Counted from the stretch's first letter, positions 1-9,595 are shown. The stretch: 38,887 nucleotides of DNA from Phormidesmis sp. RL_2_1 (GCA_012033015.1 JAAUPS010000017.1:1-38887), one strand, 5' to 3'. Translations and numbers: made by a program. Notes: generated by a model from the sequence alone, not told the origin.

Positions 1-4
1 GTCG

Positions 5-45
5 GTCGTACGGCGCTAAGGAATGCTCACCAAGACAAAGTCAGA
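5..45 (+). repeat. Dispersed intergenic repeat, copy 1
   Basis: This 41-base stretch recurs on the same strand at 21650-21709. The second copy is identical except that 19 bases (GGAATGCTCACCAAGACAA) are tandemly duplicated in it. Both copies lie between genes. The family is not recognised; it could be a small non-autonomous element or a fragment of one. Confidence 0.8.
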
Positions 46-67
46 ATGCATCCTTACTTTGCTATAT
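43..67 (+). repeat. Second dispersed repeat, inverted copy at 29173-29197
   Basis: A 25-base segment beginning AGAATGCATCCT matches the reverse complement of 29173-29197 with one mismatch. It abuts the repeat at 5-45, so the leader of the first gene looks like a mosaic of two dispersed repeats. Confidence 0.7.
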
Positions 68-111
68 CTAACTTTGGTATGGCTAATTTTTGTATTGCTA
101 GTTTTTGATCG

Positions 112-1455
112 ATGTTTCAAACCACTCGCCGCCGCCTTGCGCTTTGGTACACCATTGTGACGGCAGTTCTGCTGCTGTTATTTTCTATAGGCGTTTACAC
201 CTATGTTCGTACGACGCTGGTGGAGCGGGTAGATGACACCTTGAACCATGTGGTGGAAATTGTGCAGCGATCGCTGGTGATCGAAGATGGAAAAAGCGTC
301 AACATTGCGGCGAGTTTTCGCAACAGCGAAGAGGCCAGCGAAGATGATCGTATTGATCTCGAGTGGTTTGATGCAGCAGGCAATCTCATGTGGACAACCT
401 TTGCTAGCGCTCACGATATTCCGCTGCATGTCAATCCCAATGGCGAAACTATCATTCCGCCTGATGGCCTCGCCCTCAGACAGATTACCCAGCGGATAAA
501 ATCAGGCCCTCAATTGTTGGGATATCTGCGGGTTAGCCATCCCTGGTTCGAAGTCTCAAAGCCGAGTCGTCAGCTTATTATCGATCTCGCTGTGGGGATC
601 GTAGCTATGCTCATGACCACCTGTGGGATCGGTTGGTTACTTTCCGGGCTAGCGATGAAACCGGTGCGCGAATCTTACCAACAGCTCAAGCAGTTTACCG
701 CTGATGCGTCTCACGAATTGCGCAACCCTATTGCTGTGATTCAGACCAATGTGCAGGTTGCCCTAGCGGATCCTGACGAACAGTTTCAGCGCAGTCAGCT
801 AGAGGTGATAGAGCGTTTGACGCGTCGGTTAGGCAGGCTAGTTGACGATCTCTTATTTTTGGCCCGTCAAGAAAGTGGCTTAGTGCCGATGCAGCGCGAT
901 CGCACCAATCTCACCACGCTTCTGCAAGAAGTTATTGAAGAGCAACAGGTACTTGCCCAAGAGAAGTCTCTCAGTTTGACCTACAGTGCCTCTGAGTCCG
1001 ACGCTTTTGTTCAAGGCGATCGCAACCAACTCATCCGCCTATTTACCAACCTGATCGCCAACGCCATTCACTACACACAAACAGGCACAATTACCGTCAC
1101 CCTCAGTGCAACCCACCACACGGTGGTCGCCACCATCAAAGATACGGGCATCGGCATTCCTGCCAAAGATCTCAGTCATATTTTTGATCGGTTTTATCGC
1201 GTTGATCCTGCTCGCAGTCGCAGCGGTGGCGGCTCGGGTTTAGGACTTGCGATCGCCAAAATCATCACCGACAATCATCAAGGCCAACTCAGTCTGGCTA
1301 GCGACCTGGGTAAAAGCACTACTGCTACGGTCACCCTACCCATAAAGCCCACCCCGACCAAGCTCTCTCCAAACCCAGCAGTAAGCGAGCTATCAAAAAT
1401 AGAAAAGCGTCTAAAAACAGGCAATCGAAAGCATGTTGTGGCAAAAAGCGATTAA
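112..1455 (+). CDS. Two-component sensor histidine kinase
   Basis: Membrane-bound sensor kinase of 447 residues. An N-terminal membrane helix (about residues 9-30) and a second one (about 158-180) flank an extracytoplasmic sensor region of about 125 residues. The DHp helix follows with the phospho-acceptor His in SHELRNP (about 200), then the catalytic domain with N box (NLIANAIHYT), G1 (DTGIGI), F box and G2 (GSGLGLAI). The overall form resembles the cyanobacterial RppB/NrsS type of kinase. Those usually follow a response-regulator gene, which would lie upstream of this window. The last 40 residues after the kinase core are Lys/Pro rich and unstructured. The stimulus cannot be read from the sequence. 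Confidence 0.9.
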   Translation: MFQTTRRRLALWYTIVTAVLLLLFSIGVYTYVRTTLVERVDDTLNHVVEIVQRSLVIEDGKSVNIAASFRNSEEASEDDRIDLEWFDAAGNLMWTTFASAHDIPLHVNPNGETIIPPDGLALRQITQRIKSGPQLLGYLRVSHPWFEVSKPSRQLIIDLAVGIVAMLMTTCGIGWLLSGLAMKPVRESYQQLKQFTADASHELRNPIAVIQTNVQVALADPDEQFQRSQLEVIERLTRRLGRLVDDLLFLARQESGLVPMQRDRTNLTTLLQEVIEEQQVLAQEKSLSLTYSASESDAFVQGDRNQLIRLFTNLIANAIHYTQTGTITVTLSATHHTVVATIKDTGIGIPAKDLSHIFDRFYRVDPARSRSGGGSGLGLAIAKIITDNHQGQLSLASDLGKSTTATVTLPIKPTPTKLSPNPAVSELSKIEKRLKTGNRKHVVAKSD

Positions 1456-1513
1456 CCCAGCAAGATGATTGACCAATCAAGATGCTATCTTTGCGATGAA
1501 AGCAGTACTCACC

Positions 1514-1583
1514 ACACCCATCCTCAAACACCCATCTTCAAACACCCATCTTCAAACACCCATCTTCAAACACCCATCTTCAA
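1514..1583. repeat. Tandem repeat, 14 bp x 5
   Basis: Five copies of ACACCCATCTTCAA (first copy with one change) fill the gap between the kinase gene and the 3' end of the convergent rodZ-like gene. No coding role is seen. Confidence 0.95.
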
Positions 1584-1597
1584 GCATTTGCCTGAAC

Positions 1598-2398
1598 CTA
1601 CTGAACAGGTGCCAAACTGACCTTAGGGCCAAAGGTTCGCTCTTCAGGCATACCCATTTCACCCATCGGTTCAGCCTTAGACTGGTTATAGGAATACATC
1701 ACCCCGCCAGCATTGCCGACCCGCACCGTAATTGACTTATCTGCAGCCCAAGAGCGCGTCTCTCCCTGCTCCAAAATGGCTTCAAATTCGGTTGTGCCAT
1801 CTGCTATCACCCTTACCCAAGATTGACCGGTGAGCATCAGCGCTACCTCTACCGGACGCTGCTGCACCTCAGGTTCTACCACCTTTGCAACTGGTTGGGT
1901 AGCAGGCTCGGCAGTTTGCTTAGGCATCAATTGCTCAATCGCCACCGGATCTAAGATAGGCTTGGCCGTCATATTAGGCGTACTGTTGCGTAAAAAACCA
2001 GACAGTGCACTCACCGCTCCCATGATCAACAGCACATAGGCGGCATAAAGATGCAGAGGACGCAATTGAGCCGCAGGGGAATCTTTCCAAGAGGGACGGG
2101 GCGGCTGAACGACCGGACGAGTAAAAAACTGGCTAGAGACCGTTTCACCATCCAAACCCAATGCATTGCTGTAGCGGCATAACAATGCTCGAATATAAAT
2201 CGGTTCTGGTAAATCAGCCAAATTACCTTGCTCTAAGGCAGATAACAGCATTTTACGAATCAGGGTTCGCTTTTCGATGGTCTCTAAAGAAAGACCCTGC
2301 TGCAACCGTGTCTGCTTTAAAAGACTCCCAAGAGAATGTAGCTGCTCTTGCTGTAGCTGTTGAGCGGTGGGTTCTTTGACACGAGCTTTCTGCTTCAT
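1598..2398 (-). CDS. rodZ: RodZ-like protein (HTH, one membrane helix, DUF4115)
   Basis: 266 residues in the order typical of bacterial RodZ, the membrane protein that couples MreB to cell-wall synthesis. An Xre-like helix-turn-helix lies at about 24-95 (SLGSLLKQTRLQQGLSLETI; residues LPEPIYIRALLCRYSNALGL). A basic linker and one membrane helix at about 113-133 follow, then a low-complexity periplasmic linker and a C-terminal DUF4115 beta domain (VALMLTGQSWVRVIADGT, EQGETRSWAA). The HTH in this family binds MreB rather than DNA. No mreB is nearby. The gene stands alone on the minus strand, convergent with the histidine kinase. Confidence 0.8.
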   Translation of the reverse strand: MKQKARVKEPTAQQLQQEQLHSLGSLLKQTRLQQGLSLETIEKRTLIRKMLLSALEQGNLADLPEPIYIRALLCRYSNALGLDGETVSSQFFTRPVVQPPRPSWKDSPAAQLRPLHLYAAYVLLIMGAVSALSGFLRNSTPNMTAKPILDPVAIEQLMPKQTAEPATQPVAKVVEPEVQQRPVEVALMLTGQSWVRVIADGTTEFEAILEQGETRSWAADKSITVRVGNAGGVMYSYNQSKAEPMGEMGMPEERTFGPKVSLAPVQ

Positions 2399-2638
2399 AT
2401 GTTCGGTGGCGTGGGCGAAGAAAAGAAGAAAAATTAAAGATAACTACCTAAGCAGGTATTTAAGCAGAGCTAGGCACTAAAGCCTATCGCTTTGCCTTGA
2501 ATAGCCCTACCTTGAATTCAGCGTTTGAGGCGTTTGAGACACCTGCAAAATTTAAACCCCGGTAGACATTAAACCAGCAACAGAGACTCTCAGGAACAGT
2601 GCTATTTAGAAGCTAGAAAAGGCCCATTAGACATCGGC

Positions 2639-3388
2639 CTATCTAGGAACAGTCTGCGCGAAGGAGACGTTGGACTTTAGCCGAGCTACTTCACCGTCAG
2701 TGAGTAAACGATAGTGGCCAGAGGGCAAATTTCCTAGCTTCAATGAGCCAATTTTTATTCTGTGTAGAGCTGTCACAGGGTGACCCAGTAACTTTGCTAC
2801 ACGGCGAATTTGGCGGTTACGACCTTCCGTCAGCCTAATCCTCAAAAGCGTTTGCTCATTAGGCAACCGTTTGATGATATCAACCCCAGCAGGCAAGGTC
2901 TGACGATCATCTATCACGATACCTGTACGCCAGCGCTGAAGCACAGCCTCTGTCGGTAGTCCCAACACCTGCACCTGATAGATCTTCGGCAGATGATGGC
3001 TAGGATGGGTCAGCTGATAGGTCAGTTGGCCATCGTTTGTCAGTAAAAGTGCTCCCGTAGAATCGACATCCAAACGGCCTACAGGGTGAATACCTGAGCC
3101 ACTTTGAAGGGGCGTATCAAGCAAGTCCAATACGGTTTTGCGGCCTTGAGGATCTCGACAAGTGGAAACAATGCCCTTGGGTTTATGGAGCAAAATATAG
3201 ACGCAGCGGGGCGGCTTGCCAAGCTCTGCTCCATCCACACAAATACAATCAACGTTGGCATCTGCCTGCTGACCCAGTTCAGCGACCATGCCGTTGACTG
3301 TAACCCTACCATCTAAAATCAGCTTTTCGGCTTGGCGGCGGGAGGCAACTCCTCGCTGAGATAACAGCTTTTGCAGCCTTTCGATCAT
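2639..3388 (-). CDS. rRNA pseudouridine synthase, RsuA/RluB/RluE family
   Basis: Converts a uridine in ribosomal RNA to pseudouridine. An N-terminal S4 RNA-binding domain (about 1-60; RLQKLLSQRGVASRRQAEKL, VTVNG) is followed by the catalytic domain with the active-site motif PVGRLDVDSTGALLLTNDG, where the Asp of GRLD is the nucleophile. The C-terminal motif EGRNRQIRRVAKLLGHPV is also typical. Translation from ATG at 3388 (MIERLQKLL) gives the usual family N-terminus; an upstream start at 3403 would add five residues. Length (249) fits RluB better than RsuA, but the target position is not decidable here. Confidence 0.85.
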   Translation of the reverse strand: MIERLQKLLSQRGVASRRQAEKLILDGRVTVNGMVAELGQQADANVDCICVDGAELGKPPRCVYILLHKPKGIVSTCRDPQGRKTVLDLLDTPLQSGSGIHPVGRLDVDSTGALLLTNDGQLTYQLTHPSHHLPKIYQVQVLGLPTEAVLQRWRTGIVIDDRQTLPAGVDIIKRLPNEQTLLRIRLTEGRNRQIRRVAKLLGHPVTALHRIKIGSLKLGNLPSGHYRLLTDGEVARLKSNVSFAQTVPR

Positions 3389-3655
3389 AGGGACTAAGCG
3401 CACTCAACCGGAGAGCCCTGTCAGATCAGTAGAATGGTCGCTTTTTAAAAAGACCGTTCCGTAAAAAGACTTAAGGCAGGCCAGTTACTTTACAATTATA
3501 TAATCTATTCAAGCAGCTACATACGGGTATTCACAAGGGGGTAGCACCCTTAAATAGCCAAAATTTCATACATTTTTTCTACTTTTCAGTATTCCTACAA
3601 AATTAGGCCGACCAAGCCATTCTGGCAAACCTATGTTTTGTCGGTTTTGTCAACA

Positions 3656-5035
3656 TTATTCTGGTTCTGCTGCAGAAACCAGTCGCTTACCGGGCAACCA
3701 CACTTTGAACCAACCGCCACCTGTCTCAGGATAATTTTGAGCTTCTACCCTGCCTTGATGAGAGGCGACAATTTGGCGCACAATCGCCAGCCCTAAGCCG
3801 CTGCCGCTACTGGCTAGTTCATCAATTTCTGTTGATTGAGAAGAGATTGGTTGCGGCGATCGCGGCGGCGGCTCTTCAGTTGCCCCATCCGATTCTGCTA
3901 AACTCTCTTTGCGGCTACGGGCTGGATCGGCTCGATAAAATCGATCAAAAACATATGGCAGATCCTTTTCAGCTAGCCCGACACCCGCATCAATCACCTC
4001 AATCAAAATACCTTGGCTGCTGTCAGCAGAGACTCGGCTCGCTGCGACACTTAAGCGCACTTGAATGGATTGCGCTACCGGACTGTATTTAACGGCATTA
4101 TTCATCAGGTTAAAGAACACTCGGTGCATGAGACTAGCATTGACATTGGCCATCATTTCTTCTGGCCCTTGATAGTCCAAATCAACTTTTTTCAGCTTAG
4201 CTAGAGGCTCTATGCTCTGCCATGCTGCGTGAATTAAACCTACTAAGTTAATTGCGGCGCTGTCTTCTAACTCGCTCTGACGCTGCTCTAAGTTACTCAT
4301 GTTCAGCACATCATCGACGAGATTGCTAAGGCGAATCACTTCTTTGAGTAAGCGCTCTACCCAGCTAACCAAGTTGGGGGCGACCCGCGACTGTAGTGTT
4401 TCAGCAACGAGCCGAATCGAGGTCAAGGGGGTTTTTAGCTCGTGGGCCACATCAGAAATCCAGCGATCGCGCTGCTGCTCCAAACTCACCGCTTCCTGCC
4501 TATTTTCCAAAAAGATCCCAACATGTCCTTGACTAATCGGCAAACCATAGCCCTGTAACGGATAGGCAGGGCGCTCCAAATAGTTAGAGGGATCGGTCGA
4601 AATAGAGTTAAAAGTCCATCGGGCTTGGCATACTTCTTGGGTTTGGCGAGTGCGCTCGACCAAGTGATCTAATTCATAGGAGCGCACAATGGCTAGCAGT
4701 AGTCGAGGCTGGTCATAATCGCTGTGGGCAATATCTAAAAACTTTTGGGCCTGCTGATTACACCAAAGCAATCGATTTTCTTCGTCAACTTGCAGGTAAC
4801 CCACAGGGGCGTACTGCAGCAAGCGACGAAAGTCTTTAATTTGCTCATTGAGCTTTTGGGTTTGGGACTGTCGCTCGGCAATCACACTTGCCAACTGAGC
4901 GTCATATCCCAGGGTAGGTAGGGGCTGACGGTCTTCCAAGCGATAGAGTAGCCGCTTCAGTTTGGTATCATTTCGCCGTCGATAGATTGCCAGCAGCGTC
5001 AGCCCAACTGCCAGCCCTGAGACGAATTCCAGCAT
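3656..5035 (-). CDS. sphS: PAS-containing sensor histidine kinase, SphS/PhoR-like
   Basis: 459 residues. A short hydrophobic N-terminus (about 4-18) anchors the protein. A linker and a PAS domain follow (about 70-175; LLQYAPVGYLQVDEENRLLW), then DHp with the acceptor His in VAHELKTPLTSIRL (about 199) and an ATPase domain with NLMNNAVKYSP, DAGVGL and GSGLGLAIV. This arrangement matches cyanobacterial SphS, the phosphate-starvation kinase. The ATP lid between RFYRADPARSR and the G2 box carries about 35 extra Ser/Pro/Glu-rich residues. No sphR-like regulator gene is adjacent. Function is by family resemblance; other PhoR-type kinases look alike. Confidence 0.7.
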   Translation of the reverse strand: MLEFVSGLAVGLTLLAIYRRRNDTKLKRLLYRLEDRQPLPTLGYDAQLASVIAERQSQTQKLNEQIKDFRRLLQYAPVGYLQVDEENRLLWCNQQAQKFLDIAHSDYDQPRLLLAIVRSYELDHLVERTRQTQEVCQARWTFNSISTDPSNYLERPAYPLQGYGLPISQGHVGIFLENRQEAVSLEQQRDRWISDVAHELKTPLTSIRLVAETLQSRVAPNLVSWVERLLKEVIRLSNLVDDVLNMSNLEQRQSELEDSAAINLVGLIHAAWQSIEPLAKLKKVDLDYQGPEEMMANVNASLMHRVFFNLMNNAVKYSPVAQSIQVRLSVAASRVSADSSQGILIEVIDAGVGLAEKDLPYVFDRFYRADPARSRKESLAESDGATEEPPPRSPQPISSQSTEIDELASSGSGLGLAIVRQIVASHQGRVEAQNYPETGGGWFKVWLPGKRLVSAAEPE

Positions 5036-5203
5036 TCATTTCTGCCCCCATAACTGACAGTGATTATGATACAGCAATAAAAAAAGCACACTCTACAAAA
5101 GAATGTGCTGGGGTTGAAGTAGTGGACTTCAAAAGTATGGACAAAGTAACCAGCTCAGAGCACCGTTATCTGGTCATTTGAGCAGGTGATTTGCCCATTT
5201 AAT

Positions 5204-5283
5204 GACTTGCTGATCTAGTGACCTGCTGATCTAGTGATTTGCTGATCTAGTGATTTGCTGATCTAGTGATTTGCTGATCTAGT
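5204..5283. repeat. Tandem repeat, 16 bp x 5, containing a stop codon
   Basis: Five copies of a 16-base unit (GATTTGCTGATCTAGT; the first two copies differ slightly). The copy at 5268-5283 contains the stop codon of the DUF4278 gene (5279-5281, minus strand). The unit is not a multiple of three, so the repeated TAG falls in all three frames downstream of the gene. Confidence 0.95.
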
Positions 5284-5455
5284 GGACAATGGCACCACGA
5301 TACTTTAAGACATCGTTGGACTTACGAGCAGGCAGATTAACTGCTCGACGAACATGGTAAATAGCGCCACGGTATTGACCTACATCCTGACTTTCGGTCA
5401 TTTCAACAGTCGCATCAGAAGTGTTGTACTTAACGCCACGGTAAGAGAGTTGCAT
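5279..5455 (-). CDS. DUF4278 domain protein (58 aa)
   Basis: A very small cytoplasmic protein starting MQLSYRGVKY at ATG 5455. It holds three copies of a short YRG motif: SYRGVKY near residue 5, QYRGAIYH near 28 and KYRGAIVH at the C-terminus. This is the hallmark of DUF4278, a family found almost only in cyanobacteria and often present in several copies per genome. No function is established. The start is clear because the first residues are the family signature. The stop lies in the 16-bp tandem array at 5204-5283. It follows recJ on the same strand after a 300-base gap and probably has its own promoter. Confidence 0.85.
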   Translation of the reverse strand: MQLSYRGVKYNTSDATVEMTESQDVGQYRGAIYHVRRAVNLPARKSNDVLKYRGAIVH

Positions 5456-5757
5456 GGTATTCGCCTCAAAAAAATGGTTTGTAGTGTAAGAGGCGCGTTC
5501 CTTCAGGGTGGTTGAAGCCTTTAATTTTCATCAATAGGGCCTAACTCAATAAGACCTCCATGAATCGTAAGGCTGACAACCCTTACTTCCGTCTTTCATG
5601 CCTGAATCACTGAAGCCTATGAAAGCAAGACTCGTAAAGCAGGGATGAGAGATGAACGTGTTTTGTTTTTCTGTATATGATGATACTGTTTTTAATTTTT
5701 TATAGCTAATGGGTAGAAAAACTCATTTTACATTTCTTGATTTTTCAGGTTCAGCCC
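5456..5757. other. Intergenic region with an NtcA-like palindrome
   Basis: AT-rich gap between the end of recJ and the start of the DUF4278 gene, both on minus. It contains GTATATGATGATAC at 5673-5686, which fits the NtcA consensus GTA-N8-TAC. A convincing -10 box at the right distance is not seen on either strand, so the site is only a candidate. CTTTCAT/ATGAAAG arms near 5596-5625 could form a weak hairpin. No further gene is seen. Confidence 0.35.
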
Positions 5758-8213
5758 TTAATAAGGCTCTGAATCGATTACAGACTGAAGGACACAAAGG
5801 GGCGCTTGGTAAAAATATTGGCGGCGGAAGTGCTCTTCTTGTACTGCAGATAAAAAGCGGCTCAAGGCATGTTCTTTGGCAGTTTTGTTGGCTATATCCT
5901 GAAGGGGATTATCTTGGTTGTGATAGGTGATACGAATATCAATGGCGGAGGTTTTGACGCTGAAGCCAAAGTTTTGCAAAGCTGCTAGACCGATGGCGAG
6001 GGTGCGATCGCACACGTCTAACTTTTTACTCAAGCGCTCGGGCGTCACCACCACCTGCTCACGGCTAATGTATTTTGCCAGCCCCAGCAACATTTTCCAT
6101 TTATCCAACGGATCGACAGCTAGCGGTGATCCGTAAGCCAATGCCAATGGCTGCTGGGTTTGATCGGCCTGATATCGCCACAACTGCAATTCTCTCCATT
6201 GCGTCGGGCAATGGCTTAAAACCAGGCTGGTCTCAGTCCCAGCTTTCTGTGAGGCATTCCCCATAGCGCTTGGATGCGTTCGGCAATCTAACAGCCAACT
6301 CTCCATCTGAGATGACGCTGGAGTTCGCTTGAGATCTGGCGACGCAGGGGCCAGTGCTGTCGCTGGCCGAATATCTACCAAACGAATTTCATACCGGCTG
6401 CTGTTGGGATGACTGTTGTAGTCCAACTCTGCTATTACATCCCATCGTCCGGGCGGTAGGTCGTCTTTGTAGTGACCCCACCACAGCCCTGGAAAGCTAG
6501 CGCCACCCTTAGCGCCACCCTTAGCGTCACTGTGATCACGGATTTGAAAATTCGCCTTGATGTAGCTCACCTTAGCGCCTGTACGATCTTTGAGCTTTTG
6601 GTGCCATACATTCTCAAACCAGCAGTTTCTAATCAGCAGCTTCGGCACCGGGTTGCCCATACCACAAGGCTCTAGCAGCTTGAGCTGTTGAAAAAGCGCC
6701 TGACCGAGATCGGCGACAGTAACCGTCAAATCTGCCTGCACCATGGGCTGAGTCAACCGCCCGCCCATTTTTTGACGAAGCTGCTGATTAATCGCCGTGG
6801 CGAACATGGAGACATCCCTTGACGGCAGACTCAAGCCTGCTGCCAAGGGATGGCCACCGAAGCCTGTGAGTAAGTGGGCTTGAGTCTTGACGAGATCATA
6901 GAGGTCAATGTGATGGACTGAGCGCGCTGATCCCCGCGCCAAGGGTGTGCTATCGGCTGAGGAGTCATCAATGGTCAGCAAAATTGTTGGTTTGCCATAT
7001 TGCTGAGCCACCTGTCCGGCCACTAACCCTAACACTCCTACAGGCCATTGGGGATCGCACAGCACAATGACCCCTAGTGTTGACAGATCTTGCGTTTCTA
7101 GCTGCTGCTTTACCTGCTGTAGCACGTCATTTTGCAAGGCTTTACGGCGGGCGTTGGCCAGTTCAGCTTTTTCGGCTAGTGCTCTGCAGCGCTCAAGATC
7201 GCGGCTGGTTAACAGCTCTACACAAAAGCTGGCATCGCCATAGATGCGGCTGACTGCATTAATGCGAGGGCCGATCCCAAAGGAAATATCCGTGGGGCGA
7301 TCGCCCGATCGCCGACACAGTTGCAATAGTCTTGCAACCCCTGGTCGTACTGGATGCTCCGCCTGCAAATGGGTTTGCAATTGAGCAATGCCTATTTGGG
7401 CCAGGTATCGGCAGTCACCGGTTAACTCGACAAGATCAGCAATGAGACCAATTGCGACCAAATCCACCAGTTCGCTGAGGGGCCGAGTTGGCACCTGCGG
7501 CAGCCGTTCATACAGCGCTTGGATTAATTTATAGGCCACCGCTACTCCAGATAGGGTGGCATGGGGTGATCGTGCGGCAGGGAACGGGGATTGATGATGG
7601 CGGTCACCGCAGGTCGCTCTGTAGGCAAGGTGTGATGGTCGGTGACAATGACATCTACACCTAGGGACTGGGCGTACTCAATTTCAATCGGGTTAGTGCT
7701 GCCTGTGTCGCAAGTGACTATCAACGTTACCCCTTGTTCGGCGAGCTGCTTTACGCCTGCTGTCGAAAGCCCATGGGATGCTTTTAACCGGTTAGGGATC
7801 ACATAAGTGAGCTGATCGGGGTTGGTGAAAAACTGCCTCAAGCCGTCCCACAGGACAGCGGTAGCCGTGACGCCGTCGGCATCAAAATCGCCCCAAATCG
7901 CTACTTTTTCAGTGCGATCGCGCGCCCTAACCAATCGCTCGACAGCCCACACCATCTCCTGAGAAAAATCAAAGGGACTAGCTGGGACATATGCCGATGG
8001 CTGCAAAAAAACGGTCAGGGACTCAGCCGATCTGACTTGCCGATGCCACAGCAGTTGCGCTGCCCACCGAGGGGAAGCTATGCCAGTTATCTGGGCGACC
8101 GTATCGAGCCACTCATCAGTGACATCAGCAACCGGCAAGACTTGCCAGTCGGTTAGGTGCTGCTCTGCGTAAAACGCTGTTTTCGCAGTTTTAGCTTTCG
8201 CAGTTTTAGCCAT
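5758..8213 (-). pseudogene. recJ: Single-stranded-DNA exonuclease RecJ, frameshifted
   Basis: RecJ degrades single-stranded DNA 5' to 3' in recombination and mismatch repair. The first part has the DHH phosphoesterase motifs WGDFDADGVTATAV and VTDHHTLP. The second part has DHHA1 with GFGGHPLAAGLSL and the OB-like domain. The frame breaks at 7554-7556: the sequence has three Cs (minus strand) where four would join HPMPP to LSGVAVAYKLIQ exactly as in the family. Restoring one base gives 818 residues. ATG 8213 (MAKTAKAK) is preferred over a TTG at 8258, having a GAGAAAG before it. A 12-bp duplication (6499-6522) adds AKGG AKGG in frame. Most likely an intact gene with a base missing in the sequence. 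Confidence 0.85.
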
Positions 8214-8264
8214 GTCTTTCTCAGGATTTGTGAAAATGGTGGGGCATTTTAATCGCAAGCCTCA

Positions 8265-8329
8265 GGTAGACGTTTAAGGCAGACGTTTAAGGCAGACGTT
8301 TAAGGCAGACGTTTAAAGCGGACGTTTTA
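8265..8329. repeat. Tandem repeat, 13 bp x 5
   Basis: Five copies of GGCAGACGTTTAA (outer copies diverged) between the divergent recJ and AI-2E permease genes, hence within or near both promoters. Confidence 0.95.
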
Positions 8330-8416
8330 TAGGTATTGTGTCCGATAGGCTCAGGTGCTTAGTGGACTTGAGCGTTCGGATACAATAGGCCCAATTCGAC
8401 AAAGGAAGAACTGGTC

Positions 8417-9595
8417 ATGAAGCTAGGTGATTGGGTGAGTCTGCTGTGTTTCCTAGCAGCGACCTACATTTTGTGGCAAATTAGGCCACTGCTATTGCTT
8501 TTCTTTGCTGCAGTTGTGATTGCGATCGCCCTCAATAGCCTGACCAACCAAATTCGCAAATTCAACGTACCGCGCCGAGTTGCAATCCCCATCGCCATTG
8601 GGATCTCTATTTTGGTTGCCGCTCTCTTTATTTTAGGGATTGTGCCACCCTTTGTAGAGCAGTTTAGGCTGCTGGTAGATTTGCTGGTGAGCTTCTCCCA
8701 AACGCTTCCGGCTCGCATTGCCGAACTCCAAGCCAACTTGCCGGAACGCATTCGCCTGCCAGAAGTTAACGAATTCATCGACTGGCTTTCCGCCCCGGAC
8801 TCTGCCGTTTTGGATGTTTTTAGCAACTTCTTTTCGTTTGTAAATTCCTCCCTACGCGTGGCGCTGCAAACCCTGTTTGTGGTCGTCCTAGCGCTGATGA
8901 TGCTCACCAATCCATCGGCCTATTTAGAAGGCATTTTGCTGCTATTTCCCTCGTTTTACCGACAGCGTGCTAGAGAAATTTTTGGCATATGCGAACTGGC
9001 CCTAGGCAACTGGTTAGCAGGCATCATTATCAGCTCTATTTTTGTCTTCACCTGCAGCTTTGTCGGCCTCCTGTTTCTGGGCGTTGACTTAGCCTTTGCC
9101 CATGCGCTACTCGCGGGCATTCTCAACTTTATTCCTAACTTGGGGCCAACGTTGAGCATGGGGTTTCCGTTAGTCGTGGCGCTGCTGGCTGAAGAGCCAT
9201 GGAAGGCAATCGCCGTCATTATCCTCTACGTCATCATCCAGCAAATCGAATCCTACTGGGTCACCCCGACGATCATGGCCCATCAAGTTTCCTTATTGCC
9301 CGCCTTTACCCTGATTGCCCAAATCTTCTTTGCCAGCATTTTTGGCTTCCTTGGCCTATTGCTCGCTCTTCCCCTGACCGTTGTCGCCAAAACATGGCTG
9401 CAAGAACTCCTGATCAAAGATGTGCTCAACCACTGGGAGCTTGCCCCTAACAGCCGCTTTCAGCAGGCAAAATTGGCTCTAGAAGCGCAAGTAACCCCTA
9501 TTCAGCCTAAAATATCGTCGAATTCTCCTGATTCTACTCAATTACCTACCCAATCATCCCCAGAGACTGCGCATCCGAAAATGAGGGAACCTTAG
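8417..9595 (+). CDS. AI-2E family transporter (UPF0118)
   Basis: An integral membrane protein of 392 residues with about seven to eight membrane helices. These include a pair at residues 5-40, one at about 55-75 and a cluster from about 145 to 325. A soluble loop rich in Leu/Pro (about 80-145) lies between, as is usual for the family. The conserved core reads ILNFIPNLGPTLSM and YWVTPTIMAHQVSLLP. Members were first linked to export of the quorum signal AI-2, but many act as Na+/H+ antiporters or have unknown cargo, so no substrate is assigned. The C-terminal 50 residues are Ser/Pro/Gln rich. The gene is followed after 36 bases by ycf46 no. 1 and may be cotranscribed with it. Confidence 0.85.
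   Translation: MKLGDWVSLLCFLAATYILWQIRPLLLLFFAAVVIAIALNSLTNQIRKFNVPRRVAIPIAIGISILVAALFILGIVPPFVEQFRLLVDLLVSFSQTLPARIAELQANLPERIRLPEVNEFIDWLSAPDSAVLDVFSNFFSFVNSSLRVALQTLFVVVLALMMLTNPSAYLEGILLLFPSFYRQRAREIFGICELALGNWLAGIIISSIFVFTCSFVGLLFLGVDLAFAHALLAGILNFIPNLGPTLSMGFPLVVALLAEEPWKAIAVIILYVIIQQIESYWVTPTIMAHQVSLLPAFTLIAQIFFASIFGFLGLLLALPLTVVAKTWLQELLIKDVLNHWELAPNSRFQQAKLALEAQVTPIQPKISSNSPDSTQLPTQSSPETAHPKMREP

Noticed and set aside
1469-1735. Plus-strand frame through the 14-bp array
   Set aside because: It is produced by the repeat and the antisense strand of the rodZ-like gene; no homology is recognisable.
5204-5283. CRISPR array
   Set aside because: Units are contiguous with no spacers and far too short. 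The same holds for all other arrays in the window.
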